From Bacteroidota bacterium (lineage in GTDB: Bacteria; Bacteroidota; Bacteroidia; Bacteroidales; JACABE01), in NCBI GenBank assembly GCA_013377005.1, contig JACABE010000001.1, positions 1 to 64,000 on the forward strand: a DNA stretch of 64,000 bases, written 5' to 3'. Position numbers and translations under genes: made by a program. Positions 17,801 to 27,407 of the stretch are shown here, piece after piece; the first letter of the stretch is position 1, and every line of letters starts with the position of its first letter. The notes beneath the pieces were generated by a model. The model was not told the origin of the DNA. It did no database searches and saw nothing but the letters and a program-made list of their open reading frames with translations.

Positions 17801-18157
17801 TTACTGTTCATCATGAGTAGTTTGCATTGCAGCTAAGCGATTGATCACATCATTATAAATTTGAGAGAGTTCTTTGGTATTAAAGCAATAATATTCCATG
17901 CTATTTAATAATTGCTGACGATTGATTTGATGTTTTTTAAAAAGGTAGCTGTAATAATTGGTTGTAGATTCTTTTAGATTGCTACTTTCTTGCATGTTAT
18001 TAATTAATATGGCTTCTACAAGATACAGATCAACTAAAACATTCGTCATTTGACTATGATTTAATATTTTACTGTAATTTGGTGGCGCAACCGTTTTTTT
18101 ATTACCACACGACAATAAGAGGATTAAAACAAGAAATAAAACAGTTTTTTTTACCAT
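17801..18157 (-). CDS. DUF4296 lipoprotein
   Basis: 118 residues. A signal peptide ends at the lipobox LLLLSC with Cys17, predicting a lipoprotein. The rest is alpha-helical, with the family pattern NVLVDLYLVEAI and a YSYLFKKHQINRQQLLNSMEYY segment. The family is restricted to Bacteroidota, its function is unknown, and it commonly follows pyrC, as here (6 nt spacing). It probably faces the periplasm. Confidence 0.85.
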   Translation of the reverse strand: MVKKTVLFLVLILLLSCGNKKTVAPPNYSKILNHSQMTNVLVDLYLVEAILINNMQESSNLKESTTNYYSYLFKKHQINRQQLLNSMEYYCFNTKELSQIYNDVINRLAAMQTTHDEQ

Positions 18158-18163
18158 ATAAAA

Positions 18164-19522
18164 TTAATTAAACAATAAACGTTGTCCTTTGATTGATTCA
18201 TTAAATTCTCCATTGCAATATACCAAGTTTCCATTTACAAAAGTATGGGTAATTTTCGACAAAAATGTATGATTTTCAAAAGGTGACCAGGCACATTTGT
18301 ATAAAATATTTTCTTTTTGCACCTTCCAAGGACTATCAATATCAACTAACACAATGTCTGCATGGTAATCTTTACGAATAAAACCTCTTTTTTCGATACT
18401 AAATAAAATAGCTGGATTATGACTGCTTTTTTCAACAATTTTCTCAATTTTAATTTTACCTTGGTGAAATAAATCAAGCATAGCAACTAAAGAATGTTGT
18501 ACCAAGGGTCCACCCGAAGGAGCTTTTAAATAAGAATTTTGTTTTTCTTCATAAGTATGAGGTGCGTGATCTGTAGCAATTATATCAATTTTATCTGACA
18601 AAACAGCTGCTAGCAAAGCGTCCCTGTCTTTTGTTGTTTTTATTGCCGGATTCCATTTGATGAGGTTAGCTTTTTTATCATAATCTTCGTCAGAAAACCA
18701 TAAATGGTGAACACAAACTTCAGCAGTGATTCGTTTTTCGCTTAATAGAATTGTGTTGTCAAACAATTCTGTTTCTTCAGCAGTTGATATGTGAAGAATG
18801 TGTATGCGGGTATTGTGTTTTTTTGCTAAATTCACTGCAAAGGAAGAAGAGATGTAACAGGCTTCTCTACTTCTGATTAAAGGATGATATTGTATAGGAA
18901 TATTTTCTCCGTATTGTTGTTTATAGAATTCTAAATTTTGTTTAATTGTTTTTTCGTCTTCGCAATGTAAGGCTATCAGCATTTTTGATTTGGAAAAAAT
19001 ATTCTCCAAGGTTTCTGGATTATCTACCAGCATATTCCCTGTAGATGCACCCATAAAAAGTTTAATACCACAAACATTTCGAGGATTTGTTTTAAGAACT
19101 TCTTCGATATTATCGTTTGAAACTCCCATGTAAAAAGAATAATTTGCTAAAGATTTTTGAGAAGCTAATGAATATTTTTCCTCTAACAAATTTTGTGTAA
19201 GCGTTTGAGGTTTTGTATTGGGCATTTCCATAAACGATGTAATACCACCAGCCACAGCTGCTTTGCTTTCTGAGTAAATATCTCCTTTGTAGCACAAACC
19301 CGGTTCGCGGAAATGCACTTGGTCATCAATAATACCAGGCAATAGATACTTTCCTTCGGCATTTATTTCGGTAAAACCAATATATTTTTTGCAGAAATCT
19401 TCTAATTGCCCCTCGAAAGAAATGTCAATAATAAAACCATTTTCTATTGCAATATTTCCTTTTTTAATCAAACCTTCATTTACAATGTTTGCCCCAAGGA
19501 TTAAATAACTCGATTGCTTCAT
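18164..19522 (-). CDS. pyrC: Dihydroorotase
   Basis: 452 residues. It forms dihydroorotate from carbamoyl aspartate in pyrimidine synthesis. The metal-site regions are GIIDDQVHFREPG (residues 63-75), GIKLFMGAS, ALHCEDE, RIHILHIST and TDHAPH. The first histidine of the usual HxH motif is Gln68, a substitution I associate with Bacteroidota enzymes of this type, so it is not by itself a sign of inactivity. An allantoinase or hydantoinase assignment is less likely, given FREPG and the DUF4296 neighbour. It leads the pyrC-DUF4296-phosphatase operon. Confidence 0.92.
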   Translation of the reverse strand: MKQSSYLILGANIVNEGLIKKGNIAIENGFIIDISFEGQLEDFCKKYIGFTEINAEGKYLLPGIIDDQVHFREPGLCYKGDIYSESKAAVAGGITSFMEMPNTKPQTLTQNLLEEKYSLASQKSLANYSFYMGVSNDNIEEVLKTNPRNVCGIKLFMGASTGNMLVDNPETLENIFSKSKMLIALHCEDEKTIKQNLEFYKQQYGENIPIQYHPLIRSREACYISSSFAVNLAKKHNTRIHILHISTAEETELFDNTILLSEKRITAEVCVHHLWFSDEDYDKKANLIKWNPAIKTTKDRDALLAAVLSDKIDIIATDHAPHTYEEKQNSYLKAPSGGPLVQHSLVAMLDLFHQGKIKIEKIVEKSSHNPAILFSIEKRGFIRKDYHADIVLVDIDSPWKVQKENILYKCAWSPFENHTFLSKITHTFVNGNLVYCNGEFNESIKGQRLLFN

Positions 19523-19534
19523 AATTTCAGTTTA

Positions 19535-19560
19535 TAAAAAAGACCGCATCAAGCGGTCTT
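19535..19560 (-). terminator. Intrinsic terminator after the glycosyltransferase gene
   Basis: Stem AAGACCGC / GCGGTCTT (19540-19547 with 19553-19560), loop ATCAA, then a T-run on the minus strand. It lies between the glycosyltransferase stop (19565) and the pyrC start (19522). Confidence 0.85.
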
Positions 19561-19564
19561 CGGA

Positions 19565-20302
19565 TTATTGTAAACGTTTGTAATTCTTAAACCAACTTGC
19601 TATTTTCATACTAAGCACACCAATAAAAGCTTCCTTAAAAATACTTTTACTCATTTTTGAAGAACCCTCCGTTCTATCAGTAAAAATTATAGGAACTTCT
19701 ACCACATTAAATCCTAATTTCCATGCAGTAAATTTCATTTCAATTTGAAAAGCATAGCCCATAAATTTAATTTTATCTAAATCAATGGCTTTAAGTACTT
19801 CTGTACGATAACATTTAAAACCGGCTGTGGTATCCATAATTTTCATTCGTGTGATAAGTCTCACATAAATAGAAGCAAAATAAGACATGAGTACTCTTCC
19901 CATGGGCCAATTAACCACATTAACGCCATTGATGTATCTCGAACCTATTGCAACGTCGCCACCTTTGTTGGCACAAGCATCATACAATCTGGATAAATCT
20001 TCAGGATTGTGTGAAAAATCAGCATCCATTTCAAAAACATACGAATAATTTCTTTTAATTGCCCATTTAAACCCATGAATATAGGCCGTTCCCAATCCAA
20101 GTTTCCCTCTTCGCTCTTCAATAAAAAGCTTTTCGGGAAACTCCTGCATAAGCTTTTTTACAATATTGGCAGTACCATCAGGCGAATTATCTTCTATTAT
20201 TAACACATCAAAAGACTGTTGAAGTGAAAAGACTTTGCGTATAATTCGCTCAATATTTTCTTTTTCGTTGTATGTTGGAATAATAACTATGCTGTTTGAC
20301 AT
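19565..20302 (-). CDS. Polyprenol-phosphate mannosyltransferase-like glycosyltransferase (GT2, DPM1 type)
   Basis: 245 residues, no membrane segments, GT-A fold. It is predicted to transfer mannose (or another hexose) from a nucleotide sugar to polyprenyl phosphate on the cytoplasmic face. Motifs are VIIPTYNEKENIERII at the N-terminus, IIEDNSPDGT, EMDADFSHNPEDL (DXD region), ATGSRYI-type VAIGSRYINGV and the late TDRTEGSSKM. The gene order with pyrC and DUF4296 is common in Bacteroidota. The sugar specificity is not readable from sequence. Confidence 0.88.
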   Translation of the reverse strand: MSNSIVIIPTYNEKENIERIIRKVFSLQQSFDVLIIEDNSPDGTANIVKKLMQEFPEKLFIEERRGKLGLGTAYIHGFKWAIKRNYSYVFEMDADFSHNPEDLSRLYDACANKGGDVAIGSRYINGVNVVNWPMGRVLMSYFASIYVRLITRMKIMDTTAGFKCYRTEVLKAIDLDKIKFMGYAFQIEMKFTAWKLGFNVVEVPIIFTDRTEGSSKMSKSIFKEAFIGVLSMKIASWFKNYKRLQ

Positions 20303-20419
20303 AGGTTTGTGATTTTTATTTATAATATATTCTTAAATAACAAAAATTAAAGAGTTTATCTTTAACGATAGATGTTTTTACTTATTATTTATCAGCCTGT
20401 TAAAATATCTTAAGAAATT

Positions 20420-21466
20420 CTAATTTTCCTTTACCAAAAAAATGTATGAAGGGAAATGATCACTATAGCCACCCATAAAAGTAGTACCTGAAAAAGTACG
20501 CATTGGATAACCTGTGTATTGTCCTTCTTTGGTTGTTAGATAGCTTTTATTGTAAATTTTAGCTTGATATAATCTATAAGAGCTTTTATCTTTTTCTGTT
20601 AACGGATAGGAAACGATAATTTGATCAAATAAATTCCATGAATCTCTGTAAGCCAATGAACCAATCCCATCTTTAAATAACTTATACATAGGGTTATATA
20701 AATCACCTGGTTTGGTTTCTTCTTTTGTTTTTTTTGCTTTCAGGTATTTTAATAAGCTTTTATCTGTCGGATCATCATTTAAATCACCCATTATAATAAT
20801 TTTAGCATTTGGGTCTTTTTGAATAATAGAATCGGCAATAGAACGACAAACCTGAGCAGCTCTTGCACGTTTTGGTTCGCTTTTTTTCTCACCGCCACTT
20901 CGAGAAGGCCAATGGTTTACAATTACCCATATTGGCTCTCCATCAAACATACCGTTGACAACTAATTGTGAACGGGTACGAAAACTTGTATCATCGGGCA
21001 TTGTCACTTCAACGGGATAGCTTTTGATAACATTAAAATGAGCTTTTTGATATATTAGCCCTACATCTATACCTCTTCTGTCAGGAGAATCATAATGAAC
21101 TATTCCATAATTCATAGGTTTTAATGCAGGTTGAACAATCATATCTTCTAAAATACTTCTATTTTCGATTTCAGAAAATCCCATGATGATTGGGCCGCCT
21201 TTTACTAACTCATCTCCAATTCTAGAAACTACCTCCGACATGTTTTTTAATTTCTTATGATATTTCTCAGTATTCCAGTGATATATTCCGTCTGGTGTAA
21301 ATTCTTCACCATTTAGATTGTCTTGTTGGATAGTATCAAAGAAATTTTCGAGATTATAGAATCCGATACAACCTATTTTTGCTTGTTTTTGAGCACTTAA
21401 CGATTGAGAAAAAAAGAAAAATGCTATTATTAAAAATATTCCTGAAATTTTAATTTTTAGTTTCAT
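20420..21466 (-). CDS. Secreted endonuclease/exonuclease/phosphatase-family hydrolase
   Basis: 348 residues with a signal peptide (about 1-25). EEP-fold motifs occur in order: GFYNLENFFDT (metal Asn/Glu region), GFSEIENR (catalytic Glu), NHWPSRSGG, IIMGDLNDDP (Asp/Asn) and YSDHFPSYIF (terminal Asp-His). The substrate may be nucleic acid or a phosphoester; signal-bearing Bacteroidota members are usually annotated only as EEP-family. Its promoter element lies 57 nt upstream. Confidence 0.85.
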   Translation of the reverse strand: MKLKIKISGIFLIIAFFFFSQSLSAQKQAKIGCIGFYNLENFFDTIQQDNLNGEEFTPDGIYHWNTEKYHKKLKNMSEVVSRIGDELVKGGPIIMGFSEIENRSILEDMIVQPALKPMNYGIVHYDSPDRRGIDVGLIYQKAHFNVIKSYPVEVTMPDDTSFRTRSQLVVNGMFDGEPIWVIVNHWPSRSGGEKKSEPKRARAAQVCRSIADSIIQKDPNAKIIIMGDLNDDPTDKSLLKYLKAKKTKEETKPGDLYNPMYKLFKDGIGSLAYRDSWNLFDQIIVSYPLTEKDKSSYRLYQAKIYNKSYLTTKEGQYTGYPMRTFSGTTFMGGYSDHFPSYIFLVKEN

Positions 21467-21523
21467 ACGTAAATTATTTTAGCGTTTTTATTCAACATCT
21501 ATTTACTATAAGTAATTAACGTA

Positions 21524-21531
21524 CAAAGATA
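21524..21531 (-). promoter_or_regulatory. Predicted -7 promoter element of the EEP gene
   Basis: TATCTTTG on the minus strand, 57 nt upstream of the start at 21466, within the divergent spacer to the DUF4833 gene. Confidence 0.4.
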
Positions 21532-21638
21532 CATTCTTTTTAAATATTACATTAAGAATTCGTGTAACAATTTGTTTTTTATCATCTTTTAACAAAATGC
21601 AAACCTAAAAAGATTGAATTTTGAATTGTTATTTTTTA

Positions 21639-21646
21639 TACTTTTG
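21639..21646 (+). promoter_or_regulatory. Predicted -7 promoter element of the DUF4833 gene
   Basis: TACTTTTG, 26 nt upstream of the ATG at 21673, matches TAnnTTTG. A TTG at 21614-21616 is 22 bp upstream and could be the -33 box. Confidence 0.55.
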
Positions 21647-21672
21647 CAAAACCTTAATTTAGTTTTATTATT

Positions 21673-22227
21673 ATGAATAAAATACTCATACTGTGTTTTT
21701 TGAATTTTTCGTTGCTTACAGGGAATCTTTGTAAAGACGGAAAAATTACAATATCTGACATTGACAACAAAAATACTGATTTAAAAAAGCAAAACCAACG
21801 ATTGTTTGTAATTGAACGTAATATGAATAAAAACACGGTTTGCTATGATGCTAATATTTTACAAGCAGGAACACTTAATTTAGAGAACCCGATTGATGCT
21901 TATTGGATGGATTATGCTACTGATGGAAAAAGGTCTGAGTTAAATTATATACAACGTCGCATGGCTTATGGGTTTAGTTTTGAAAAAACATCGTTGGGAA
22001 ATATTTACTTAACGCTGAAAGCTTTTGACAAAAGAAAAATATTAGTTTTGATTGATAACAAAGGAAGTTCACATGCTGTAATAAAGATAAACGGAACGGA
22101 TGCTAATTTGACTAAAATATATGTAACTGCCAAGCCTAAAATGTACACAACTGTTGAATTCATTGAACTGTATGGTAATGATACTAAAACAGGAAAACCG
22201 CTATATGAGAAAATTATAAATTTATAA
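21673..22227 (+). CDS. DUF4833 exported protein
   Basis: 184 residues with a short hydrophobic N-terminus (about 1-17). The core carries the family pattern LFVIERNMNKNTVCYDANI, then PIDAYWMDYATDGKRSELNYI, RMAYGFSFE and a final beta-rich stretch ending in a YVELYG-like segment (VEFIELYGND). The function is unknown. It is probably periplasmic and monocistronic, divergent from the EEP gene. Confidence 0.75.
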   Translation: MNKILILCFLNFSLLTGNLCKDGKITISDIDNKNTDLKKQNQRLFVIERNMNKNTVCYDANILQAGTLNLENPIDAYWMDYATDGKRSELNYIQRRMAYGFSFEKTSLGNIYLTLKAFDKRKILVLIDNKGSSHAVIKINGTDANLTKIYVTAKPKMYTTVEFIELYGNDTKTGKPLYEKIINL

Positions 22228-22356
22228 TTGTTTATAAATCATCAAATTTAATATTCTTCAAAAAAGATTAAAACTATTAAAGATAAAATATTGTCTGAAA
22301 AATATGAATAAATCAATCCTTAATTAATGAATGATTTTTCATCAATACAATTCAAA

Positions 22357-23586
22357 ATGAGACGAGTATTTATTTTTCTTTCATTTTTTATAGCATTAAA
22401 TTGTAATGCTCAGGATACAATCAGGGTATTGTTTATTGGCAATAGTTTTACTTATGTAGAAAATATGCCAGATTTGTTCAGATTTATTGCTGACAGTGCT
22501 GGTTATAGGGTTAAAACACAAATGTATGCCCCCGGAGGTGTGAGTGTTGGAGATGTTTCTCAGGGCACACAAGCTCACATGAATAATCCCATAGTTTATG
22601 AGAATATACGTTCTGATAAGTGGGATTACGTTGTATTACAGGATAATCAAGGGAGGTTTGTGTTGGATTATGGGCAGTTTCCTTCAAGTAGTTTGGTTAT
22701 TGAAGGGCATAAGCAAATCCGAGATTCAGTGCTGAAAAATAATCCTTGTGCTAAAATGATTTGGTTTTCGGGCTGGGCTTTAAAAAATGGAATGCCTCCT
22801 TATGGAAATACAGGAGCAGAGATGATAGATAGAATAACAGCAAATTACCATTTTTTAAATGATAGTCTGCATCAGATTATTGCTCCCATCGGTAGTGCTT
22901 GGAAAGAGCTTATTTTGAGTAATCCTTCTATTGACCCCTGGTCGTCTGATGAAACTCATCAGTCACTGGTAGGTTCTTTTTTAACAGCCAATGTTATATA
23001 TGCAACCATTTTCAGAGATAATCCTGAATATAGTTCTGCAAAAGCCGGATTGGCTGAGACTACAGCTAATTTACTCAAACAAATTGCGTGGCAAACAGTA
23101 AAAGATAGTTTTCCCAACATTAATTTGCAAAATATTACACCTGATTTGCTATGGCAGAACAATCAGCTCATAGCAGGAAATTATCAGCAATATTTCTGGT
23201 ATAAGGATTTTCAATGGCTTTCGACAGCTACTACTAACACGCTGAATGTCATACAAAATGGGCATTATTTTTTAATTGCAGAAAATAGTTCGGGATGCAA
23301 ATTAAAATCAATTTCGCAACACATTGCAATTACAAGTATCAACGATATTGAATTTCATGATAATTTACTGATTTATCCAAATCCTGTCAGTTCATTTTTA
23401 AATATTGATTTTTTGCAATCTTGCTCAATATTCTTATACAATACTGAAGGAACTTTGATTAAAAGTTTAAATAATACTTCTGATAAACAGCATCGTATAG
23501 ATATGCATAGTTTATCAAAAGGTATGTATCTTATAAAGATTCAGACAGATACAGAGAGTTATATCAGGAAATTTGTGAAAGAATAA
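22357..23586 (+). CDS. Secreted SGNH-type hydrolase (DUF4886) with T9SS type A sorting domain
   Basis: 409 residues. I use the ATG at 22357, which starts a standard signal peptide (MRRVFIFLSFFIALNCNAQ); an upstream ATG at 22327 only adds ten polar residues. Residues ~20-260 resemble DUF4886/SGNH esterases: VLFIGNSFTYVENMP with candidate nucleophile Ser30, VVLQDNQG and SSDETHQSLVG with the candidate Asp-His pair. The C-terminal ~75 residues are a type A sorting domain (IYPNPVSSFLNI, KGMYLIKIQ, KFVKE). It likely acts on esterified glycans or lipids outside the cell; substrate unknown. Confidence 0.82.
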   Translation: MRRVFIFLSFFIALNCNAQDTIRVLFIGNSFTYVENMPDLFRFIADSAGYRVKTQMYAPGGVSVGDVSQGTQAHMNNPIVYENIRSDKWDYVVLQDNQGRFVLDYGQFPSSSLVIEGHKQIRDSVLKNNPCAKMIWFSGWALKNGMPPYGNTGAEMIDRITANYHFLNDSLHQIIAPIGSAWKELILSNPSIDPWSSDETHQSLVGSFLTANVIYATIFRDNPEYSSAKAGLAETTANLLKQIAWQTVKDSFPNINLQNITPDLLWQNNQLIAGNYQQYFWYKDFQWLSTATTNTLNVIQNGHYFLIAENSSGCKLKSISQHIAITSINDIEFHDNLLIYPNPVSSFLNIDFLQSCSIFLYNTEGTLIKSLNNTSDKQHRIDMHSLSKGMYLIKIQTDTESYIRKFVKE

Positions 23587-23620
23587 GAATTGTCATACTT
23601 TGATGTTAACTCAATTGCTT

Positions 23621-25156
23621 TTACAAAGGAATATTTCCATGCTTTTTGGGTGGATTGGATGCCCTTTTGTTCTGAGTCATTTCCAAAGCTTCAATTAATT
23701 TGTAACGAGTGTCTTTTGGATAAATAATTTCATCAATATAGCCATGTTCCGCAGCTTTGTAAGGGCTGGCAAATTTTTCCCTATAATCTTCCAGATATTG
23801 TAGTTTTTCTTCAGGTGATACATCGCGATAAAGAATATTTACAGCCCCTTCCGAACCCATTACGGCAATTTCGGCAGTAGGGTATGCCATATTTACATCA
23901 GCTCCTATATGTTTGCTTGACATTACGTCATATGCACCACCATAAGCTTTACGGGTAATAAGCGTAATTTTAGGCACAGTAGCTTCACAATAAGCATATA
24001 ATAATTTAGCACCATGTTTAATAATACCTCCCAATTCCTGTTGTGTGCCAGGCAAGAAACCCGGAACATCTACAAAAGTAATGATTGGTATACTGAAAGA
24101 GTCACAGAATCTTACAAAACGTGCAGCTTTGGCTGATGATGTAATATCAAGACAACCAGCCAGGTGTGCCGGTTGATTGGCAACAATACCTACAGATCGT
24201 CCACCCATACGTGCAAAACCAATCACAATATTCATGGCATGTAAAGGTTGAATTTCGAAGAATCGGTGGTCATCAACTACTGTTGTAATCAATTCTTTTA
24301 TATCATAAGGTTTGTTAGAATCAGCAGGTACCAGTGTTTGAAGTTTTTCATCCACGCGATGAATATTATCAGTGCAAACTTTTATAGGAGGATCTTCCAT
24401 GTTATTAGAAGGAATATAACTGATCAATTCTCGCAACATCATCATGGCATGTTCGTCATCTTCGGCTATAAGGTGAGCTACGCCGCTGGTAGCATTATGA
24501 GTGCGGGCACCACCTAAATCGTCTTTGGTTACTTCTTCATGCGTAACACTTTTAATAACATCCGGTCCGGTTACAAACATATAACTGGTTTGGTTAACCA
24601 TCAGAATAAAATCTGTTAAAGCTGGCGAATAAACAGCTCCACCTGCGCAAGGTCCTAATATTGCTGATATTTGGGGTATAACGCCTGATGACATTACATT
24701 GAGATAGAATAAATCGGCATAGCCGCCTAAACTTTCTACGCCTTCCTGAATACGTGCACCTCCTGAATCATTCAATCCTATAACAGGAGCTCCCATTCGC
24801 ATGGCCATCTCCATTATTTTTTTTACTTTGTCGGCATTAGCACGACTCAAACTTCCGCCAAAAACAGTAAAATCCTGTGCGAACACAAACATCAACCTTC
24901 CGTCAATTTTTCCATGACCGGTTACTACACCATCACCCATAAATTTTTGGTTTTCCATTCCAAAATTGGCATTGTGATGCACTACAAATTTGTCGATTTC
25001 CACAAAAGAACCTTTGTCTAAAAGAATCTCTATTCTTTCTCGGGCAGTTAATTTACCGCCTTCGTGTTGTTTTTCAATTCTGGATTTGCCTCCGCCCAAT
25101 TCTGCGGCTTTATCTTTTTCTTCAAAAATTCTGTTTTTTTCTTCTAGTGTTGACAT
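23621..25156 (-). CDS. pccB: Propionyl-CoA carboxylase-type carboxyltransferase subunit, paralogue 3
   Basis: 511 residues, full length. It has [45 protein letters not shown] and [16 protein letters not shown], with Asp410 at the propionyl-CoA-associated position. It is the last gene of an operon with biotin carboxylase (25727-27235) and biotin carrier (25191-25700), so this copy is part of an ATP-dependent acyl-CoA carboxylase, probably propionyl-CoA to methylmalonyl-CoA. The gene converges with the SGNH hydrolase gene across only 34 nt, in which I see no hairpin. Confidence 0.9.
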   Translation of the reverse strand: MSTLEEKNRIFEEKDKAAELGGGKSRIEKQHEGGKLTARERIEILLDKGSFVEIDKFVVHHNANFGMENQKFMGDGVVTGHGKIDGRLMFVFAQDFTVFGGSLSRANADKVKKIMEMAMRMGAPVIGLNDSGGARIQEGVESLGGYADLFYLNVMSSGVIPQISAILGPCAGGAVYSPALTDFILMVNQTSYMFVTGPDVIKSVTHEEVTKDDLGGARTHNATSGVAHLIAEDDEHAMMMLRELISYIPSNNMEDPPIKVCTDNIHRVDEKLQTLVPADSNKPYDIKELITTVVDDHRFFEIQPLHAMNIVIGFARMGGRSVGIVANQPAHLAGCLDITSSAKAARFVRFCDSFSIPIITFVDVPGFLPGTQQELGGIIKHGAKLLYAYCEATVPKITLITRKAYGGAYDVMSSKHIGADVNMAYPTAEIAVMGSEGAVNILYRDVSPEEKLQYLEDYREKFASPYKAAEHGYIDEIIYPKDTRYKLIEALEMTQNKRASNPPKKHGNIPL

Positions 25157-25190
25157 CCTTATATTTTTAATACTTTATAATTTTAAAAAC

Positions 25191-25700
25191 TTACTCCATC
25201 ACAATCATTTTCTGACCACCGCTAACAGTATCCTCTTCTTTAACAGCAATCTCTTTAACTATTCCGGCTTTTGATGCTTTAAACTCGCTTTCCATTTTCA
25301 TGGCAGATACAATTACCAAAGTTTGTCCGGGTTCTACAGCATCGCCCACATTTACAAATACTTTTACAATTTTTCCTGGCATCGGACAGTAAATAATATT
25401 GCCTTCGTCAAAACCTTTGGCTTTGTTCATAGCTTTGATATAACGGCTCTCAGCATCAACGACTTCAATTTTATATTCACTCATGTCAGAATTTACAATA
25501 AAATGCTTATTGCTTTGTCCTTGCACAACATCTATATCATAAGATTTACCATTGGAAAGTATGGAATAAACTCCATTTCCGGTAGTAACAGTATCTAATT
25601 CGTATATTTTTTCGTCAACTGCAATTTTAAGATAATTTCCGATTTTCTCAACAAACTCTATATTAGCAGTGCGGTCTCCAATAATTACTTCAAACTCCAT
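25191..25700 (-). CDS. Biotin carboxyl carrier protein of acyl-CoA carboxylase locus 3
   Basis: 169 residues. The N-terminal ~90 residues form a beta-rich domain similar to the BT/linker part of acyl-CoA carboxylase alpha chains. The C-terminal ~75 residues are the biotinyl domain with AMKM (Lys135) and the preceding CPMPGKIVKVFV. In PccA-type proteins this module is fused to biotin carboxylase; here it is a separate gene, 26 nt after the carboxylase and 34 nt before the carboxyltransferase. Confidence 0.9.
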   Translation of the reverse strand: MEFEVIIGDRTANIEFVEKIGNYLKIAVDEKIYELDTVTTGNGVYSILSNGKSYDIDVVQGQSNKHFIVNSDMSEYKIEVVDAESRYIKAMNKAKGFDEGNIIYCPMPGKIVKVFVNVGDAVEPGQTLVIVSAMKMESEFKASKAGIVKEIAVKEEDTVSGGQKMIVME

Positions 25701-25726
25701 AAATATGTAAGATTAAATTTTTATGA

Positions 25727-27235
25727 TTAAATACGCATGGCTGCTTTAATTCTGCCAACGTCTTTCCATTTGTTAAAATAAACTTCAAACTGAGTGGTGG
25801 GTTGAATCTTCTCTAATTTAGAGAGATATTCAATAAATCCTGCAATAATGGCAATATCTTCACAATGCTTATCACAGTTTCTTTTGCTTAGCAGGAAGTC
25901 AATATTTTCTTCAATAAAATGAGTATTGTATTTTCCATCCACAAAAGCGGGTGTTTCCATTATGCTTCTTAAAAACGAAAGCGAGGTTTTAACGCCGGAT
26001 ATTTTATATTCATCCAATACTCTTCTCATGCGGAATATTGCTTCCTGTCGGGTTTCGCCCCAAACTATCAGCTTTGATATCATAGGATCATAAAAAATAG
26101 GAATTTCAAATCCCTCGTACATATAGCCATCGGTACGAACACCCAAACCCAAAGGTTCTACAATTTCTTTAATAATACCGGGGCAAGGCATAAAATTATT
26201 ATCAGGATCTTCAGCATAAATACGGCATTCGATACTATGACCCCTTTGTTTGATTTGATCTTGCTGATAGGTTAATGGCAAACCATTTGCAATATTAATT
26301 TGTTCGCGAACAATGTCAACGCCCACAACCCTTTCGGTAATTGGATGCTCTACTTGTAAGCGTGTATTCATTTCGAGAAAATAATAATTAAGATCATCAT
26401 CCACCAAAAACTCTATTGTACCGGCACCATAATAATTTACAGCTTTGGCTGCAGCTACTGCATCTCTTCCCATTTTCTCCCGCAATTCGGCGGTCATCAG
26501 TGGCGATGGTGTTTCTTCAACAACCTTTTGATGCCTGCGTTGTACAGAGCATTCTCTTTCGCACAAATGAATTGTATGTCCTAGTTTATCTGCCAGAATT
26601 TGAAATTCGATATGGTGAGGAGAGGAAATATATTTTTCGATGTAAACAGCATCGTCTCCAAATGAAGATTTTGCTTCGGAACGAGCTCCTCTGATTGCAC
26701 TTAGCAATTCTTTTTCTTCCTTAACCATACGCATCCCTTTACCACCACCACCGGCAGAAGCTTTAATCATTACAGGGAAACCAATTTCGCGAATCATTTC
26801 TAATGCACGTTTTTCGGAAGTAATTTTTTCTTTGGTGCCGGGTACAACAGGAACGCCTGCTTCCATCATTGTTTGGCGGGCTGTAATCTTGTCGCCCATG
26901 GTATGTATGGCGTAAGGCGAAGGTCCAATAAAAATAATACCTTCATCCTCGCATAGCTGAGCAAAATCACCATTTTCAGATAAAAATCCATAGCCTGGAT
27001 GTATGGCATCGGCACCGGATTTCTTGGCTACGTCAATAATTTTATCCATTCTCAAATAGCTCTCTGAAGAAGGCGAAGCTCCAATATGATAAGCTTCATC
27101 AGCGTATCTTACATGTTTGGCTTTGCGGTCGGCATCCGAAAAAACAGCTACCGTTTTTATACCCATTTCCTTACACGAACGCATTACCCTTACTGCTATT
27201 TCGCCACGATTGGCTATCAGCAATTTTTTTATCAT
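25727..27235 (-). CDS. Biotin carboxylase subunit of acyl-CoA carboxylase
   Basis: 502 residues, the AccC/PccA catalytic part without the biotinyl domain. It carboxylates biotin with ATP and bicarbonate. The order is a Rossmann-like N-domain (LLIANRGEIAVRVMRSCKEMG), ATP-grasp with the glycine loop KASAGGGGKGMRMV, the active-site segment CERECSVQRRHQKVVEE-type and FLEMNTRLQVEHPITE, and the C-domain with GHSIECRIYAEDP. The ~50 C-terminal residues beyond AccC length resemble the linker to the carrier. It heads the carboxylase-carrier-carboxyltransferase operon and is the only biotin carboxylase in the window. Confidence 0.93.
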   Translation of the reverse strand: MIKKLLIANRGEIAVRVMRSCKEMGIKTVAVFSDADRKAKHVRYADEAYHIGASPSSESYLRMDKIIDVAKKSGADAIHPGYGFLSENGDFAQLCEDEGIIFIGPSPYAIHTMGDKITARQTMMEAGVPVVPGTKEKITSEKRALEMIREIGFPVMIKASAGGGGKGMRMVKEEKELLSAIRGARSEAKSSFGDDAVYIEKYISSPHHIEFQILADKLGHTIHLCERECSVQRRHQKVVEETPSPLMTAELREKMGRDAVAAAKAVNYYGAGTIEFLVDDDLNYYFLEMNTRLQVEHPITERVVGVDIVREQINIANGLPLTYQQDQIKQRGHSIECRIYAEDPDNNFMPCPGIIKEIVEPLGLGVRTDGYMYEGFEIPIFYDPMISKLIVWGETRQEAIFRMRRVLDEYKISGVKTSLSFLRSIMETPAFVDGKYNTHFIEENIDFLLSKRNCDKHCEDIAIIAGFIEYLSKLEKIQPTTQFEVYFNKWKDVGRIKAAMRI

Positions 27236-27276
27236 AATTCCTGTAAATTATTTAATAAACAGTATAAACACTTGGC

Positions 27277-27294
27277 TATCGAAAATGTTCGATA
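27277..27294. promoter_or_regulatory. Palindromic operator candidate upstream of the biotin carboxylase operon
   Basis: TATCGAA (27277-27283) and TTCGATA (27288-27294) form a perfect 7-bp inverted repeat with a 4-bp spacer, 42-59 nt upstream of the start codon. It is not followed by a T-run, so a protein-binding site is more likely than a terminator. The cognate regulator is unknown. Confidence 0.45.
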
Positions 27295-27407
27295 ACGAAT
27301 TGTTTTTTAGTAAATTGTTAATTGAATAACAATAGATAATCAAGGCTTAACTCAATCCATCTGTTGTTTTTTGAACTAATGTATTTAATCTTCTGATTTG
27401 CTTTTTT

